This document shows positions 22,823-33,477 of a stretch of DNA of 64,000 bases, piece by piece (the first letter of the stretch is position 1; each line of letters starts with the position of its first letter). The position numbers and the translations under genes were made by a program. The notes beneath the pieces are model-generated. The model saw nothing but the letters and a program-made list of their open reading frames with translations, made no database searches and had not been told where the DNA came from. This stretch comes from Prunus persica (taxonomy: Eukaryota; Streptophyta; Magnoliopsida; Rosales; Rosaceae), in assembly GCF_000346465.2 (NCBI RefSeq), contig NC_034010.1:17123574-17187573 (forward strand). The letters run 5' to 3'.

Positions 22823-22909
22823 GAAGGTAAAGAGTCCCACATTGGAAAGTTGAGAAACCTAACAAGGGCTTATAAGGAGTTGGGTTACTCCCCCCATTGC
22901 CAATTACCA
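22823..22909. repeat. Fragment of another LTR beside the Copia 3' LTR
   Basis: GTAAAGAGTCCCACATTGG, then AACCTAACAAGGGCTTATAA, is a start common to many plant LTRs (AGTCCCACATTGG type). It is unrelated to the TNL sequence found on the far side of the Copia element. Confidence 0.5.
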
Positions 22910-23207
22910 TGAAAGCTTTCTTCACGGAAGCCATGGATGAACCAGATCAAGTTTCTTTAGACTAGAAGTATTGAGAGAAAGAGAGAGAGAGAAAGCAAAA
23001 CAGAATAGAGTTCTCAAACAGATTTTCACTTCTTGATTTCCAACAGAGTTTTACAATAGACTTATATATATCTTCTAGCTAACTAACTAGTGAATTAAGT
23101 TAAACAACAGATTAACAACACTAACAACCAGCCAGCTCATTAGCCAGCTCATCCTAACTAACAGACACGTGACCATTCATTCTGGTGGTTTGGGTTGTAG
23201 ACTAACA
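22910..23207 (-). repeat. 3' LTR of the full-length Copia element (298 bp)
   Basis: On the minus strand TGTTAGTCTACAACCC to GCTTTCA, directly after the purine tract GCTTGCGGGGGGA at 23208-23220. It contains a (GA)n run near 22977-22994. Confidence 0.9.
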
Positions 23208-26200
23208 TCCCCCCGCAAGCTAATGCTTGGGGGACTAAGCATTAGGTTGTCTCGAAGATACGAAAACTGAGAAGTATGCAGCCCTTTAGTGAATATATCG
23301 GCCAGTTGATTACTACTGGGAATATGAGAAACCAGCATATCTCCCCTAGTAACACGCTCACGGATAAAGTGGAAGTCGATCTCAATGTGCTTAGTACGGG
23401 CATGAAACACAGGATTGCTGGCAAGGGCTAAAGCAGAAATATTGTCACACCAAAGAACAGGGGGACGATCAAGAAAGACATGAAGATCACGGAGAAGTTG
23501 GCGAAGCCAGGATAACTCAACGGAAGTAATAGCAAGAGCCCTGTATTCAGCCTCAGTCGAGGAACGAGAGACAGTGTTCTGCTTCTTAGCACACCAAGAG
23601 ATAGGATTATGACCGAGAAAGACAACATACCCTGTCGTGGACCGACGATCATTGACATCACCTGCCCAGTCCGCATCAGAATATGCTTGCAGATGCACAT
23701 CACCAGAGGTGAAATGAATGCCATGAGTCAAAGTACCGGCCAAATAGCGCAGCACACGTTTGACAGCAGCAAAATGGGAATCTGTAGGAGTATGCATAAA
23801 CTGGCAAAGAGTGTTCACGGCAAAAGCAATATCAGGTCTGCTGAAGGTAAGATATTGAAGCCCTCCCACTAGACTTCTATAGAGAGTAGGATCCGAAAGG
23901 GGGGTGCCATCAAACTTGAGTAATTTTGCTGTAGGTAAACAGGGTGTAGAACAAGGCTTGCATTGAGTCATACCAGCTTTAAGAAGAAGATCAGTCGCAT
24001 ATTTGGATTGATTAACATGAATACCAGTGGAAGAATACTGAACTTGGAGTCCTAGAAAATAGGTTAATTGGCCGAGATCCTTCATATCAAATTCACGACT
24101 GAGAGCTGTAATAGTCTGTTGAAGCAAGATACTATTATTCCCAGTCAAGATGATATCATCAACATATAAGAGGAGAACAAGAAGATCACTCCCAGAGACA
24201 CGAATAAACAGAGATGTATCAGCCAAGGATTGAACAAAACCAAGAGTGAGTAAGTGAGTAGTGAAACGCTCATTCCAAGCCCGAGGAGCTTGTTTCAACC
24301 CATAGAGGGACTTCAATAAGCGGCACACATGATTAGGATGAGCAGAATCTTCAAAACCTGGGGGCTGCTGCATATAAACCTCTTCATGAAGTATACCATG
24401 AAGAAAAGCATTCTTCACGTCAAGTTGTTTAATGGTCCAATGATATTGAGCAGCTAAAGCAAGGATCAAACGAACTGTAGAGTGCTTGACAACAGGACTG
24501 AATGTTTCATCATAATCAAGACCAGCCTCTTGATGAAACCCTTTGGCAACCAAACGAGCCTTGTGCCGAGAAATAGACCCATCAGCATTTTTCTTAAGCT
24601 TAAACACCCATTTACAACCAACAATGTTCATGAAGGGTTGACAAGGAACAAGAGTCCAAGTATGCTGCTTTTCAAGAGCCTTAAACTCATCAACCATAGC
24701 AAGATTCCATTCTGAAACCTTGGCAGCCTGAGAGTAAGTCTGCGGTTCATGGAAAGGAGAAGGGCCATTTGTGGACTTGGCAGCCAAGAAACCATGGCGA
24801 GACTTGATAATTCCAGACTTGGAGCGAGTCTGCATAGGATGTGAGTTAACAGGTGGAGCAGGAAGGTCCACAATAAGATCGAGAGAAGGGGACTGAGCCA
24901 AGGCATGCGCAGAAGGAGAAGATAATGTGACTGACTGAGTGGAGGACTCTGGTGGTACCTGATCCTGTAGTGGCAGTAGCTGATCCTGTACAAACTCAGT
25001 AGAAGAATCAAGAACATCAACAGAAGAGACAACGTCCCTTGTATTAGATACTGGACTTGCTAATTGAGTAGGAGAAGAAGGAGCCTCTGGTAAATCAGCA
25101 AGGCTAAGAGAACATGCAGAGTGTAAAGAAGACCGAGGGGAAAGGGAAGGACGTAGTGGGTTGAAATCTGGTGGTTTAGGACTGTCTAGGGAAAAGGAAG
25201 AATTCTTAAAAGGAAAACAAGTCTCATCAAAGACAACATGACGAGAGATGTAAATGCGATCAGTTTTGGGTACCAGACAAAGATAACCTTTATATTCCAA
25301 AGAATACCCCAAAAAGACACATTGTTCAGACCTAGGATGCACTTTAGATCGAGTATAGGGTCGTAACAAAGGATAGCATGCACATCCAAACACCTTCAAA
25401 AGGGTAATATCGGGTTCTTTGTGGAATAGCTGAGAAAAAGGAGATTGCATATCTAAAGACTTGCACGGCATCCTATTAATGAGATAGTTAGCAGTGGATA
25501 AGGCATGAAAAAGATATTTGGAAGGAAGAGCAGCAGTAGTGAGAAGTGTAACAGCAGTTTCAACCAAGTGGCGATGTTTCCTTTCAGCTCTTCCATTTTG
25601 CTCAGGGGTGTAAGGACAAGACTTATGGTGTAAAATTCCTTTAGAACCAAGATAGGTCTGAAAATCGTTACTGACATATTCACCTCCACCATCAGATTGG
25701 AAAGTCTTAATGGATGTAGCAAACTGATTCTCAATGTAGGCAAGAAAATGAACAAAAGTAGGGAAACAATCAGATTTCTTCATTAATGGAAATAACCAAC
25801 AGAAGTTGGTACACTCATCAAGGAAAATTACATAGTACCTATGACCATGCAAAGAGGAAGAAGGAGTAGGACCCCAGACATCCGAGTGTATCACTTCAAA
25901 AGGGATTTGAGACATAATATGGGAAGATGGAAATGGTTGTTTACACATCTTGCCATGTAAACAAAAGCTACACATATGTGGCAAACTAGGAGAAACGGGA
26001 ATATGAGCTTTGGCTAGCATAGAACTAGTAATATGATGAGAAGGATGACCTAATCTATAGTGCCACAGAGTATGGCACACTTTGTGACTATGAAAGGCAG
26101 CCAGGCTAGGAAACTTTGAAGGTGTCCTTGTTGGAAGCGGATAAAGACCATTATGGCACTGTCCTTGATACAGAATTCGCCCCTGCAGATCCTGGATTTG

Positions 26201-27913
26201 GAACCACAATGCATTATATAAAATCTGGCAGTGATTATCAAGACAGAACTGATTAATCGATAACAGATTAGTAGCAAGATTAGGAACATGCAAGACCTCA
26301 GGTAGATGAAAGACTTGGTGACCAGAGACAAGAGAGGAACTACCAATATTAGCAATCCTAAGTCCAGTACCATTACCTATAGTAACATTATCTGTGGAAG
26401 TGGAAGGATTGATGTTGGAGAGCAGCTGAAGATCGGATGTCATATGGTTTGTAGCACCACTGTCTGTCAACCATATATTGGGATCTGAGAAAGAGCCACT
26501 AGCTGTTGCAGTAAGAGCTGTAAGTGCTGGAGATGGAGGTGTGCCCTGATATGAGAAATTGGTGCGATGTGGACAATTAGGAGCTGTGTGACCAAACTGG
26601 AGACAGATTTGACATGTTTCAGTAGCTGGAGAAGATGCAGCAGTTGAAACTGGTGGAGCCGTGGGAGAAGGTGACAGAACACCAGGGCTGGAGTTTGGAG
26701 AGACAAAATACTGAGGAGAAGAACCTGAGTTGCCCCCTGGATGCCATGGACCAGTATTGTTGAAACCAGCATTGTTATTCCACGAACCAGAACCTTGGTT
26801 CCATTGACCATAGGAATTTCCTGACTGACGACCGTGATTCCACTGATTGGTAGAACCATTCCAGTTAGGGCCATTATTACCACCATTAGTACCACCATTC
26901 CAGTTCGAACCATTATTACCACCATTATGACCACCATTCCAGTTAGGACCATTATTATTCCAAGGATTGCCTCGGCCACCATTATTCCACGATCTGCCCC
27001 GAGACCAAGAGCCACGACCACGATAATTCGGGCTTCGATTCCAGTGAGGTTGCCAGTTGGGATTAGCACCTCCACGATCAACCATACCAGAGTGAAAATT
27101 ATCACCGTGAGCAACAGGTGGTGACGAGGAAACGGTGCCCTTCTGAGCCACCATAGCCGTCATGATTGGAGAATTAAAGGACTTAGCAGCAGCATCCAAA
27201 TCACATTCTTCTTCAAGCAGTAAATCACGTAGCTCCGAAAGAGTAACTCGAACTGGTCGAGCACGGATATGAGATTTGAAGGGATTGAATTCCACAGGCA
27301 AGCCTTTGAGAATAAGCAAAATCATATCCTGATCAGAAATAGAATGACCAGCAGTTGACAATTGCTGTCGAGCTGCACTAACCTTCTTCCAATAGACCTC
27401 CACAGAATCAGTTCCTTTCTGCATTCCATGTAAATTATTCTTAAGATGCATGATCTTAAGCTCAGAGATCGAAGAATAACGATCTCGCAGTGTTTTCCAG
27501 GCTTCCGTAGCAGACTTACAATTCATCATCTCAGAGAAAGCATCATCTGAGAGACTTGCAGCAATTAAGTTCAAAATAGCAGTATCCATCGCTTCCCAGT
27601 CGAGATAATCATCTCCATCAGGATCAGCAGGCACCGTAACCGTGCCATCAAGAAACTCAGAAAGTCGATAAACTTTGAGAAATTTCGCAACCTGATAGCT
27701 CCATTGCATATAATTTGTATCATCCAGTTTCAAAGTAATATAATTGGAGGCATTATGAAGCAAATCAATCGGTGTAACAGAGGTTTTCCCCATTTTCAAC
27801 AGAAGGTAGGGTTTAGGCTCACAATCAACCAGTGCAGAAATTCTAAAATTCAGACTGTGTTCATAAAGAAACGAAGCAAGAGAGTGTATTGGCAGATCAA
27901 TTCGAACAGGCAA
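23177..27913 (-). CDS. Copia gag-pol polyprotein, uninterrupted
   Basis: A single 1,578-codon frame; translation more likely begins at MGKTSVTPID (ATG at 27791-27793), since the first 40 residues lack family character. Domains in order, in residues from the first ATG: gag core (about 60-260), a Gly/Asn/Trp-rich linker, zinc knuckle CQICLQFGHTAPNCPH near 434, protease WLTDSGATNHM near 482, integrase with HSDVWGP near 674 and PEQNGRAERKHRH downstream, reverse transcriptase WVFKLKKNADG near 1100 with YVDD near 1249, RNase H with SSTEAEYRALA near 1456. All signature residues are present and there is no stop. The final codons run through the purine tract into the 3' LTR (stop at 23177-23179). Closest in style to compact Ale/Retrofit-like Copia; lineage is inference. 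Confidence 0.95.
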   Translation of the reverse strand: MPVRIDLPIHSLASFLYEHSLNFRISALVDCEPKPYLLLKMGKTSVTPIDLLHNASNYITLKLDDTNYMQWSYQVAKFLKVYRLSEFLDGTVTVPADPDGDDYLDWEAMDTAILNLIAASLSDDAFSEMMNCKSATEAWKTLRDRYSSISELKIMHLKNNLHGMQKGTDSVEVYWKKVSAARQQLSTAGHSISDQDMILLILKGLPVEFNPFKSHIRARPVRVTLSELRDLLLEEECDLDAAAKSFNSPIMTAMVAQKGTVSSSPPVAHGDNFHSGMVDRGGANPNWQPHWNRSPNYRGRGSWSRGRSWNNGGRGNPWNNNGPNWNGGHNGGNNGSNWNGGTNGGNNGPNWNGSTNQWNHGRQSGNSYGQWNQGSGSWNNNAGFNNTGPWHPGGNSGSSPQYFVSPNSSPGVLSPSPTAPPVSTAASSPATETCQICLQFGHTAPNCPHRTNFSYQGTPPSPALTALTATASGSFSDPNIWLTDSGATNHMTSDLQLLSNINPSTSTDNVTIGNGTGLRIANIGSSSLVSGHQVFHLPEVLHVPNLATNLLSINQFCLDNHCQILYNALWFQIQDLQGRILYQGQCHNGLYPLPTRTPSKFPSLAAFHSHKVCHTLWHYRLGHPSHHITSSMLAKAHIPVSPSLPHMCSFCLHGKMCKQPFPSSHIMSQIPFEVIHSDVWGPTPSSSLHGHRYYVIFLDECTNFCWLFPLMKKSDCFPTFVHFLAYIENQFATSIKTFQSDGGGEYVSNDFQTYLGSKGILHHKSCPYTPEQNGRAERKHRHLVETAVTLLTTAALPSKYLFHALSTANYLINRMPCKSLDMQSPFSQLFHKEPDITLLKVFGCACYPLLRPYTRSKVHPRSEQCVFLGYSLEYKGYLCLVPKTDRIYISRHVVFDETCFPFKNSSFSLDSPKPPDFNPLRPSLSPRSSLHSACSLSLADLPEAPSSPTQLASPVSNTRDVVSSVDVLDSSTEFVQDQLLPLQDQVPPESSTQSVTLSSPSAHALAQSPSLDLIVDLPAPPVNSHPMQTRSKSGIIKSRHGFLAAKSTNGPSPFHEPQTYSQAAKVSEWNLAMVDEFKALEKQHTWTLVPCQPFMNIVGCKWVFKLKKNADGSISRHKARLVAKGFHQEAGLDYDETFSPVVKHSTVRLILALAAQYHWTIKQLDVKNAFLHGILHEEVYMQQPPGFEDSAHPNHVCRLLKSLYGLKQAPRAWNERFTTHLLTLGFVQSLADTSLFIRVSGSDLLVLLLYVDDIILTGNNSILLQQTITALSREFDMKDLGQLTYFLGLQVQYSSTGIHVNQSKYATDLLLKAGMTQCKPCSTPCLPTAKLLKFDGTPLSDPTLYRSLVGGLQYLTFSRPDIAFAVNTLCQFMHTPTDSHFAAVKRVLRYLAGTLTHGIHFTSGDVHLQAYSDADWAGDVNDRRSTTGYVVFLGHNPISWCAKKQNTVSRSSTEAEYRALAITSVELSWLRQLLRDLHVFLDRPPVLWCDNISALALASNPVFHARTKHIEIDFHFIRERVTRGDMLVSHIPSSNQLADIFTKGLHTSQFSYLRDNLMLSPPSISLRGDVSLQPKPPE

Positions 27914-28050
27914 GAATCGAAAAAGGACAAAGGTATGAAGAAATTGAGAAGAAAGCAGAACCTCAAAAAGATGAGCGAGAGAGAGGAACGAGGAACGAGC
28001 TAAGAATTGAGGAGCGGAATAGAGAAATTAGTCACGATATGCAGAGGTAA

Positions 28051-28063
28051 TGCTCTGATACCA
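28051..28063 (-). promoter_or_regulatory. Primer-binding site of the full-length Copia element
   Basis: Minus strand TGGTATCAGAGCA follows the 5' LTR end (TTTCA) directly. It complements the 3' end of initiator Met tRNA. Confidence 0.9.
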
Positions 28064-28365
28064 TGAAAGCTTTCTTCACGGAAGCCATGGATGAACCAGA
28101 TCAAGTTTCTTTAGACTAGATGTATTGAGAGAAAGAGAGAGAGAGAGAGAAAGCAAAACAGAATAGAGTTCTCAAACAGATTTTCACTTCTTGATTTCCA
28201 ACAGAGTTTTACAATAGACTTATATATATCTTCTAGCTAACTAACTAGTGAATTAAGTTAAACAACAGATTAACAACACTAACAACCAGCCAGCTCATTA
28301 GCCAGCTCATCCTAACTAACAGACACGTGACCATTCATTCTGGTGGTTTGGGTTGTAGACTAACA
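28064..28365 (-). repeat. 5' LTR of the full-length Copia element (302 bp)
   Basis: Same sequence as the partner LTR with a longer GA run (28128-28150) and one substitution (CTAGATGTATT against CTAGAAGTATT). Its outer edge at 28365/28366 abuts the TIR coding sequence of a second TNL copy. Confidence 0.92.
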
Positions 28366-28556
28366 CTTTCAAGCTTTGGATCATCCATGAATGTTTTGAT
28401 GCACCTGTGCTGTAATTCGTGGTATAAATGGGATAAAAAGCTATTTCGAGTGTCTACACCCCTGAAACTTAAAAACACATCGTAGTTCCATTGAGGAGGA
28501 GCCGACTGATCAGCTGAAGGAAGAAAGGCAGAGGCTCTTTGGGTGCTCAACGCCAT
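28335..28556 (-). pseudogene. Second TNL copy: first 64 codons of the TIR exon, interrupted by the Copia element
   Basis: From ATG (28554-28556) it reads the same TIR start as the intact copy, [13 protein letters not shown] to FMDDPKLE, then at 28366 enters the Copia 5' LTR, gaining VSLQPKPPE and a stop at 28335. No NB-ARC or LRR follows. The coding part and ~870 bp upstream match 21662-22720 with no indel and only about four substitutions that I could see. This is either a very recent tandem duplicate or the other haplotype of the same gene placed in line. Confidence 0.85.
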
Positions 28557-29424
28557 TGGAAATCTGCTGCTTCTGCTGTAAATACTACTCAATGAAACAA
28601 GAACTTCGCTAATTAAATATTCAAAAATCAAAGCACTCAACTGATCATAAATGGCTTGAAAAATCACAAAGATTGAAATTGAAATTTGGAAACTTAGGGG
28701 CGTTGAAGGCATATAATGCAGCAGAACAAGTTTCAGAGCAACTGGATAAATTTGGATAGTCAAACATGGTGTTAATTTGGATCATCTAAGCAAACAGGTC
28801 AATTTGGACCATGTTAGCCAGAGAGAATTGGTAAGACCAACAATATGAAGCAAAGCTAACAGCCTCAGAAAAGAGACACAGAAAGAAAGAGACAGAAGTT
28901 GGAAACCGTGTAGTTGCGAGGCGAGCACGCGGTTTCTCTTGGGTCAATGAAGACTATCGGGCCAATTATTTATTTTTATTTATTTAATTTTATTCTTGGT
29001 GTGAGAAAAGGCAATTACCTGATATTTCCCTCAGATCAATCAATAATATAATTTTTTTGTTAAAGCATCAAGGATATTCCCTTCTGGCATGAAATCCCCA
29101 CCATCTACAAAATCATTTGAATACAAATGCTTACTAATATTCCCAATATGAAGTAAGCATTGACTCAAAATTCATTAATTAGTCACCTCATCTGCAAATG
29201 CTTCGCCCAAAGAGCAATATAACTCTGCACAAATCACAGCCCAACCCAGTTTTGTTAGGGCAATTTGCAGTGATCACAGTGGGTTCCCCAACCTTCTCCG
29301 CCTTGCTAATTACCACAACATCCTGGAAAGCTCAGTGGCAACAGAGAAAATGTGAACCAAAACGCACTGCATGCCAAAGTCAACAAAATTTCCTGTCCAT
29401 GGACTCACTGCAACCTTCTCTGCC
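28557..29424 (-). repeat. Duplicate of the TNL upstream region
   Basis: Matches 21853-22720 without length change. Differences noticed: CACAAAG for CAAAAAG, GGATAAA for GGGTAAA, AAAGCATC for AAAGAATC, TTACTAAT for TTATTAAT. Unlike the first copy it continues past the gap point into 29425 onward. Confidence 0.9.
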
Positions 29425-30099
29425 TTCCTCTTTTTTTTCTCTGTGTGTTTCCTAAGAGACTATAGTGCAAATATGATCAAGTTTTCTACTTGACAAATTC
29501 AAATCTGTACGAGTACTTCCTATCTCTTAGCTTGAGCCTTGAAATATAAATATGAATTTAACTCGGTATACCAACTTCATATCTCTGTTTTACTAAAACC
29601 ACAAGAAAAAAAGGTCCAAAATGGATTAAAATCTGTAAAAAAATCATTCTTATCTTATAGCTGGAAAGGGAAGAATAAATTAAACTAGAGTTGTTGTCAA
29701 ATTATTAAATAAAGATCAAAACCAAATTGTACCAACTTGAGATCTCTGTTTTATAGAAGACAGTCGGGTCAAAGGAAAATAAAGGTGAAGGAAATTACCC
29801 GAACAACACCCTCCCTAGCTGACAAAACAAGAATACCTGAACAAGAAACAGCTCCAGGGCACTCCCTCTCCACTGGTTCTTTAATTTCTTCAATGTACCT
29901 AAAGCTTCTCATCCAAAAGCTCATGGTCTGAAAAATAGCCAAAAAGAAAAGAATTAAAACAGGGGAATAAGTACTGATCTATTGGATAAAACATAATTCG
30001 GCTCTATATAGGTTTCAGAAACAAACAAAACTAAAAAAAAAAAAGAAGGGTTTTTAGGTCTAATGATCTCCAAATTTTGACCCGATTCGCATTTTGGTC
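29425..30099. other. Intergenic, no gene seen
   Basis: AT-rich sequence that probably shows what lies in the 22723-22822 gap next to the first copy. No open frame with family resemblance. Confidence 0.5.
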
Positions 30100-32633
30100 C
30101 CTTAGTTTCCAAAATCGTTACTGTGATCCTTCAACTTCACTTTCATTAGGACAAATAATCCTACTATCGATTTTGTTATCTTTTATGTCCAATGCATAGG
30201 CAAAATGGTATTTGTGTATTATTTCAAGTAGTTTCTCACTCCTTATTGCTCCTTTCTTTATGAGATTTATCAATTTTCCTTTTGCACATTCAATACATGT
30301 TTTATCCTTTTCATGGTGGTTAAGTGGTAGAAGAATTGATTCTTTGCTTAAGAGATTCATTCTTTCTTTCGAGACATGTCCAAGTCTCTTATGCCACAGT
30401 GTGAATGATTCTGTATTACAAGACTATTCTGAGCTTGTCACATTTATCATCTATGTATTTTGATTTGGCAATTTGCAGTTCAGACGAAACATTCCATTTA
30501 TCAACAATCCGTTGCCAATAAAACTTTTATTTCTGAAAATAGAGAAATCAGACTCATCAAACTCAAACTTTTACAAGTTTGCTAACTGATAAGAAGTTCC
30601 TTGTCACAGAAGGAACATAAACAACATTAACTAATTCCAAAATAAAACCTGACTCCAACTCAAGACTAGCTAAACCAACAAAATCTACTCTACTTTTTCT
30701 CCATTTTCCACGAACACCTTCAAGTCATCCTTGTTGGGCACCCTCTTTGTTTTGAATCCCTGCAAAGAGTTAGTCACATGAACTGTTGCACCACTGTCTA
30801 ACCACCATGAATTAGATAAAACTTCAACTGTATTAGATTCATAAATCACATAGACGTTTTCATGATTACCTTTTCCCTTTTGCTTGTCCAACCAACGGTT
30901 GTATCTTCTGCAGTCTCTCTTTAAGTGTCCAAATTTCTTACAGAAGAAACACTTCAAACCTACTGGACCCATGCCCTTTGCAGTTTCATCTTTCCTTTGC
31001 TGCTTATCTGCATTCCTGTTTTTGGTCCATTCCTTTGGTTTGAATTTAGCATCCTGAACTAAATACACTTGTTCTTTGCCTTTGTCCTTTCTAATACTTT
31101 GTTCTTCCTGCGCACATATACCTATCAAATCAGCAACTGACCATATCTCCTTCTGAGCAATATAAGTAGTTTTCAACTGTCTATAAATGCTAGGTAGAGA
31201 GTTAATGGCGAAGTGCACCATCATGGTTTCATCTACATTGACTTTCAGGGCTTTAAGCTTGTTTCCTATCTCAACCATGTTCAGAATGTGGGTGCTTATG
31301 CAGCCTTCTCCATTGTATTTCATATATGTCAGTTGGCTCATGAGTGTGCCTATTTCAGCTTTTTTGGATCCTTGGAAATTTTCTGCAATAGCTTCAATGA
31401 ACTCCTTAGCATTCTCAATTTCAGTAATGCTGCCTCTGACTTCTTCTGAAATAGATCTCCTCATGATCAGAATTGCCATTTTGTTGGCCTTAATCCACTT
31501 TGCATATTTTGCCTTAGTCTCAGCAGATGCATCATTTGCAGGCACTGATAGAGCTTCATCATTAAGAACCATTTCATAATCCAGAAGTCCAAGAGCAATT
31601 TCCACATCTTCTCTCCATTTCTTATAATTTGAGCCAGTGAGAGTTCGAATCGAGTTATGATTGACTGTACATGTTTTAAAACAAGATAAGCACTTTATAT
31701 AAACAACTTTCCCCAAAACTTTAATCAAACATACTTAACTCACATCTTTGGACAGTAAATTAAGCATGCTTATTGACACTGGAAAACAAATATATGTGAA
31801 TTTCCTAAGCAAAAGATCTTCCACATCTTTGGATAGAAGAAAATCTTTCATTAATCCATATCTATCCATATCCCATGTCGATCCACCATGATAAAAACAT
31901 ATCAAACTGCTTACATCTTTGGACAAAAAGCCTTTCGACATGTTTTGCGTCATGATGCACATTTTTAGATCCTAAACTTTGAATACAGTGATCATGCAGT
32001 AATTGAGTCGCTTTGGCTCACTCAATCACTACACAAGGACTGTAAGCATTGATCTGTAGAAACCATAAAGAACATGATAAAGTTCATACTTTATACTGTT
32101 ATCATGTCATGCTTTATAACTTAAAACTGTCAGTTTATTTCTTTTAATTTTCCGGCACGAGATTTGTTAGGTAGAACATGATATAACTAGGCTCTGATAC
32201 CACATGTTAATCTTGTAAGTTGTAACACGTTGAATACTAACCTGAGTCCGACATGGTGCTGGAGCAGATCAATTTGCACAAAGCTATGGAAGGTTCTTCT
32301 CCTTAGATATCGATCTTTATAGCTATATGATGGGTGAATTTCTGATTAGCTTAGGTGTATCGGATCTAGGAGGGAGCCTTTTATTTATATGCATCTATCT
32401 AAGTGTCTTGTCCATCAAGAAACACTTAGAGATATCCTTCATGCGATAGAATTAATATGTTCCAATCCTTGTAGAGCTAGGAACCCTTAAGCCTTTTATT
32501 AACCATCTTAAACACTGTTTACAGGCTGCCTAATCGAGATGGGTTTTGGGTCCTTGATAAATAATAAGTCTTTGCAATCCTTTATTGATTAGAAGATCAC
32601 TTCAGTAGGTTTAAGGCAATAAACCTTCTTACA
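30100..32633 (-). mobile_element. Truncated Copia element: 5' LTR, gag, protease start and integrase zinc region
   Basis: Reading minus: a probable LTR at about 32205-32633 (TGTAAGAAGG to GATTAACA), primer-binding site TGGTATCAGAGCC at 32190-32202, gag and protease at 30685-31728, then a pre-integrase piece at 30118-30360. Everything downstream of the integrase zinc-binding region is missing, so the 3' half and the 3' LTR are lost. Confidence 0.75.
30118..31728 (-). pseudogene. Copia gag-protease fragment with integrase zinc-binding remnant
   Basis: The 30685-31728 frame holds a typical Copia gag core (LTGSNYKKWREDVEIALGLL; later RRSISEEVRGSITE), a zinc knuckle CFFCKKFGHLKRDC and the protease start WWLDSGATVHVTNS. 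The 30118-30360 frame holds CIECAKGKLINLIKKGA, the second Cys pair of the integrase zinc-binding domain. The two frames are separated by ~320 bp with stops, and integrase core, reverse transcriptase and RNase H are absent. Confidence 0.8.
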
Positions 32634-33254
32634 GTTTTTCCACCTTGCAGGACATATAGTGCCTTAGTTTGGTTGGTTTTTCTTGTTCTACATGGTATGT
32701 ATTGATACTGCATCATTTGGAATTCTTACTGTGTAGCTGATTGATCTGATTTTTAATTAATTTCATGAGGTAGGTCCACATTGGGTTTTGCATTTTTGCG
32801 GCGATAGCTCCTCCAATTGTCTTGAATGGGAAATCATTGATCTAAGTTCTACCCTTTACCTTTTTTTTTTTTTCGTTGTTAGTGTTTTCGTGATTTTGTT
32901 TGTGTCTTGAGTATAATATTCTCTAGTCAGTTGGTTGAGCAATGACAATTTAGCATGGAAATTACTACTAAGTCATAGTACATTTTGACAAGCCATCCGT
33001 GAAAGGAAAATGACTTGCCTTAGCTTTTGCATTAAACACATGTTTCAGTGATTGGAAGTGTAACACTAATAACTGAAATGGGGAAGTGCCATCCTGAATT
33101 GCAAAAAACTGAGCATCAACATGTCTACTTGAGTTTCCTTGCTGGAAAATATTCATTTAGCATGAGCAGTATGATAACTATATTGTCTGGAATTTTGGGT
33201 ACCTTAAATTTTTTTGTATGGCTTTTACATTGACTAATACCTATGCATAGGTAC
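32634..33254. other. Intergenic, no gene recognised
   Basis: No convincing coding sequence. It contains a T run at 32862-32873. Confidence 0.4.
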
Positions 33255-33460
33255 ATTTAGAGGTCGTCAACGGGCCTGGCCCAAATTTTATGGGCTTGGA
33301 TTGGACGGGGTTGGACTTCAAAGAGGTGAGAGAAAATAATGAGTTAGGTCGAGTTGGTGTTTTTTAGAAAATTCAAAGCCAAGCTTGCCCCATGAGCTAG
33401 GCCTAAGAAAGCACACCGGGCCGGGCCCCTCCAAATAGACCTACTTTGTTTTTCTCTTCT
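33255..33460. repeat. GGGCC/GGCCC-rich repeat fragment, possibly a hAT-type MITE
   Basis: GGTCGTCAACGGGCCTGGCCC near the left and CACCGGGCCGGGCCCCTCC near the right are similar GC-rich ends around an AT-rich centre. Such GGGCCxGGCCC ends are frequent in small hAT-related plant repeats. No target duplication established. Confidence 0.35.
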
Positions 33461-33477
33461 TTTTTGCGGAATAAATC

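Larger units (their letters stand above)
22910..28365 (-). mobile_element. Full-length Copia LTR retrotransposon, coding region open
   Basis: Two ~300-bp LTRs (22910-23207 and 28064-28365) differ, by eye, in one substitution and a 4-bp change in a GA run, implying recent insertion. Read on the minus strand they start TGTTAGTC and end GCTTTCA. The primer-binding site, one long gag-pol frame and a GCGGGGGGA purine tract are all in place, so the element could be autonomous. On the right it enters the TIR exon at CTTTC; on the left the flank is different sequence (TACCA), so the expected 5-bp target duplication is absent. Confidence 0.93.

Noticed and set aside
24628..27114. Leucine-rich minus-strand frames overlapping the Copia coding region
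   Set aside because: They are shadow frames of the intact gag-pol frame.
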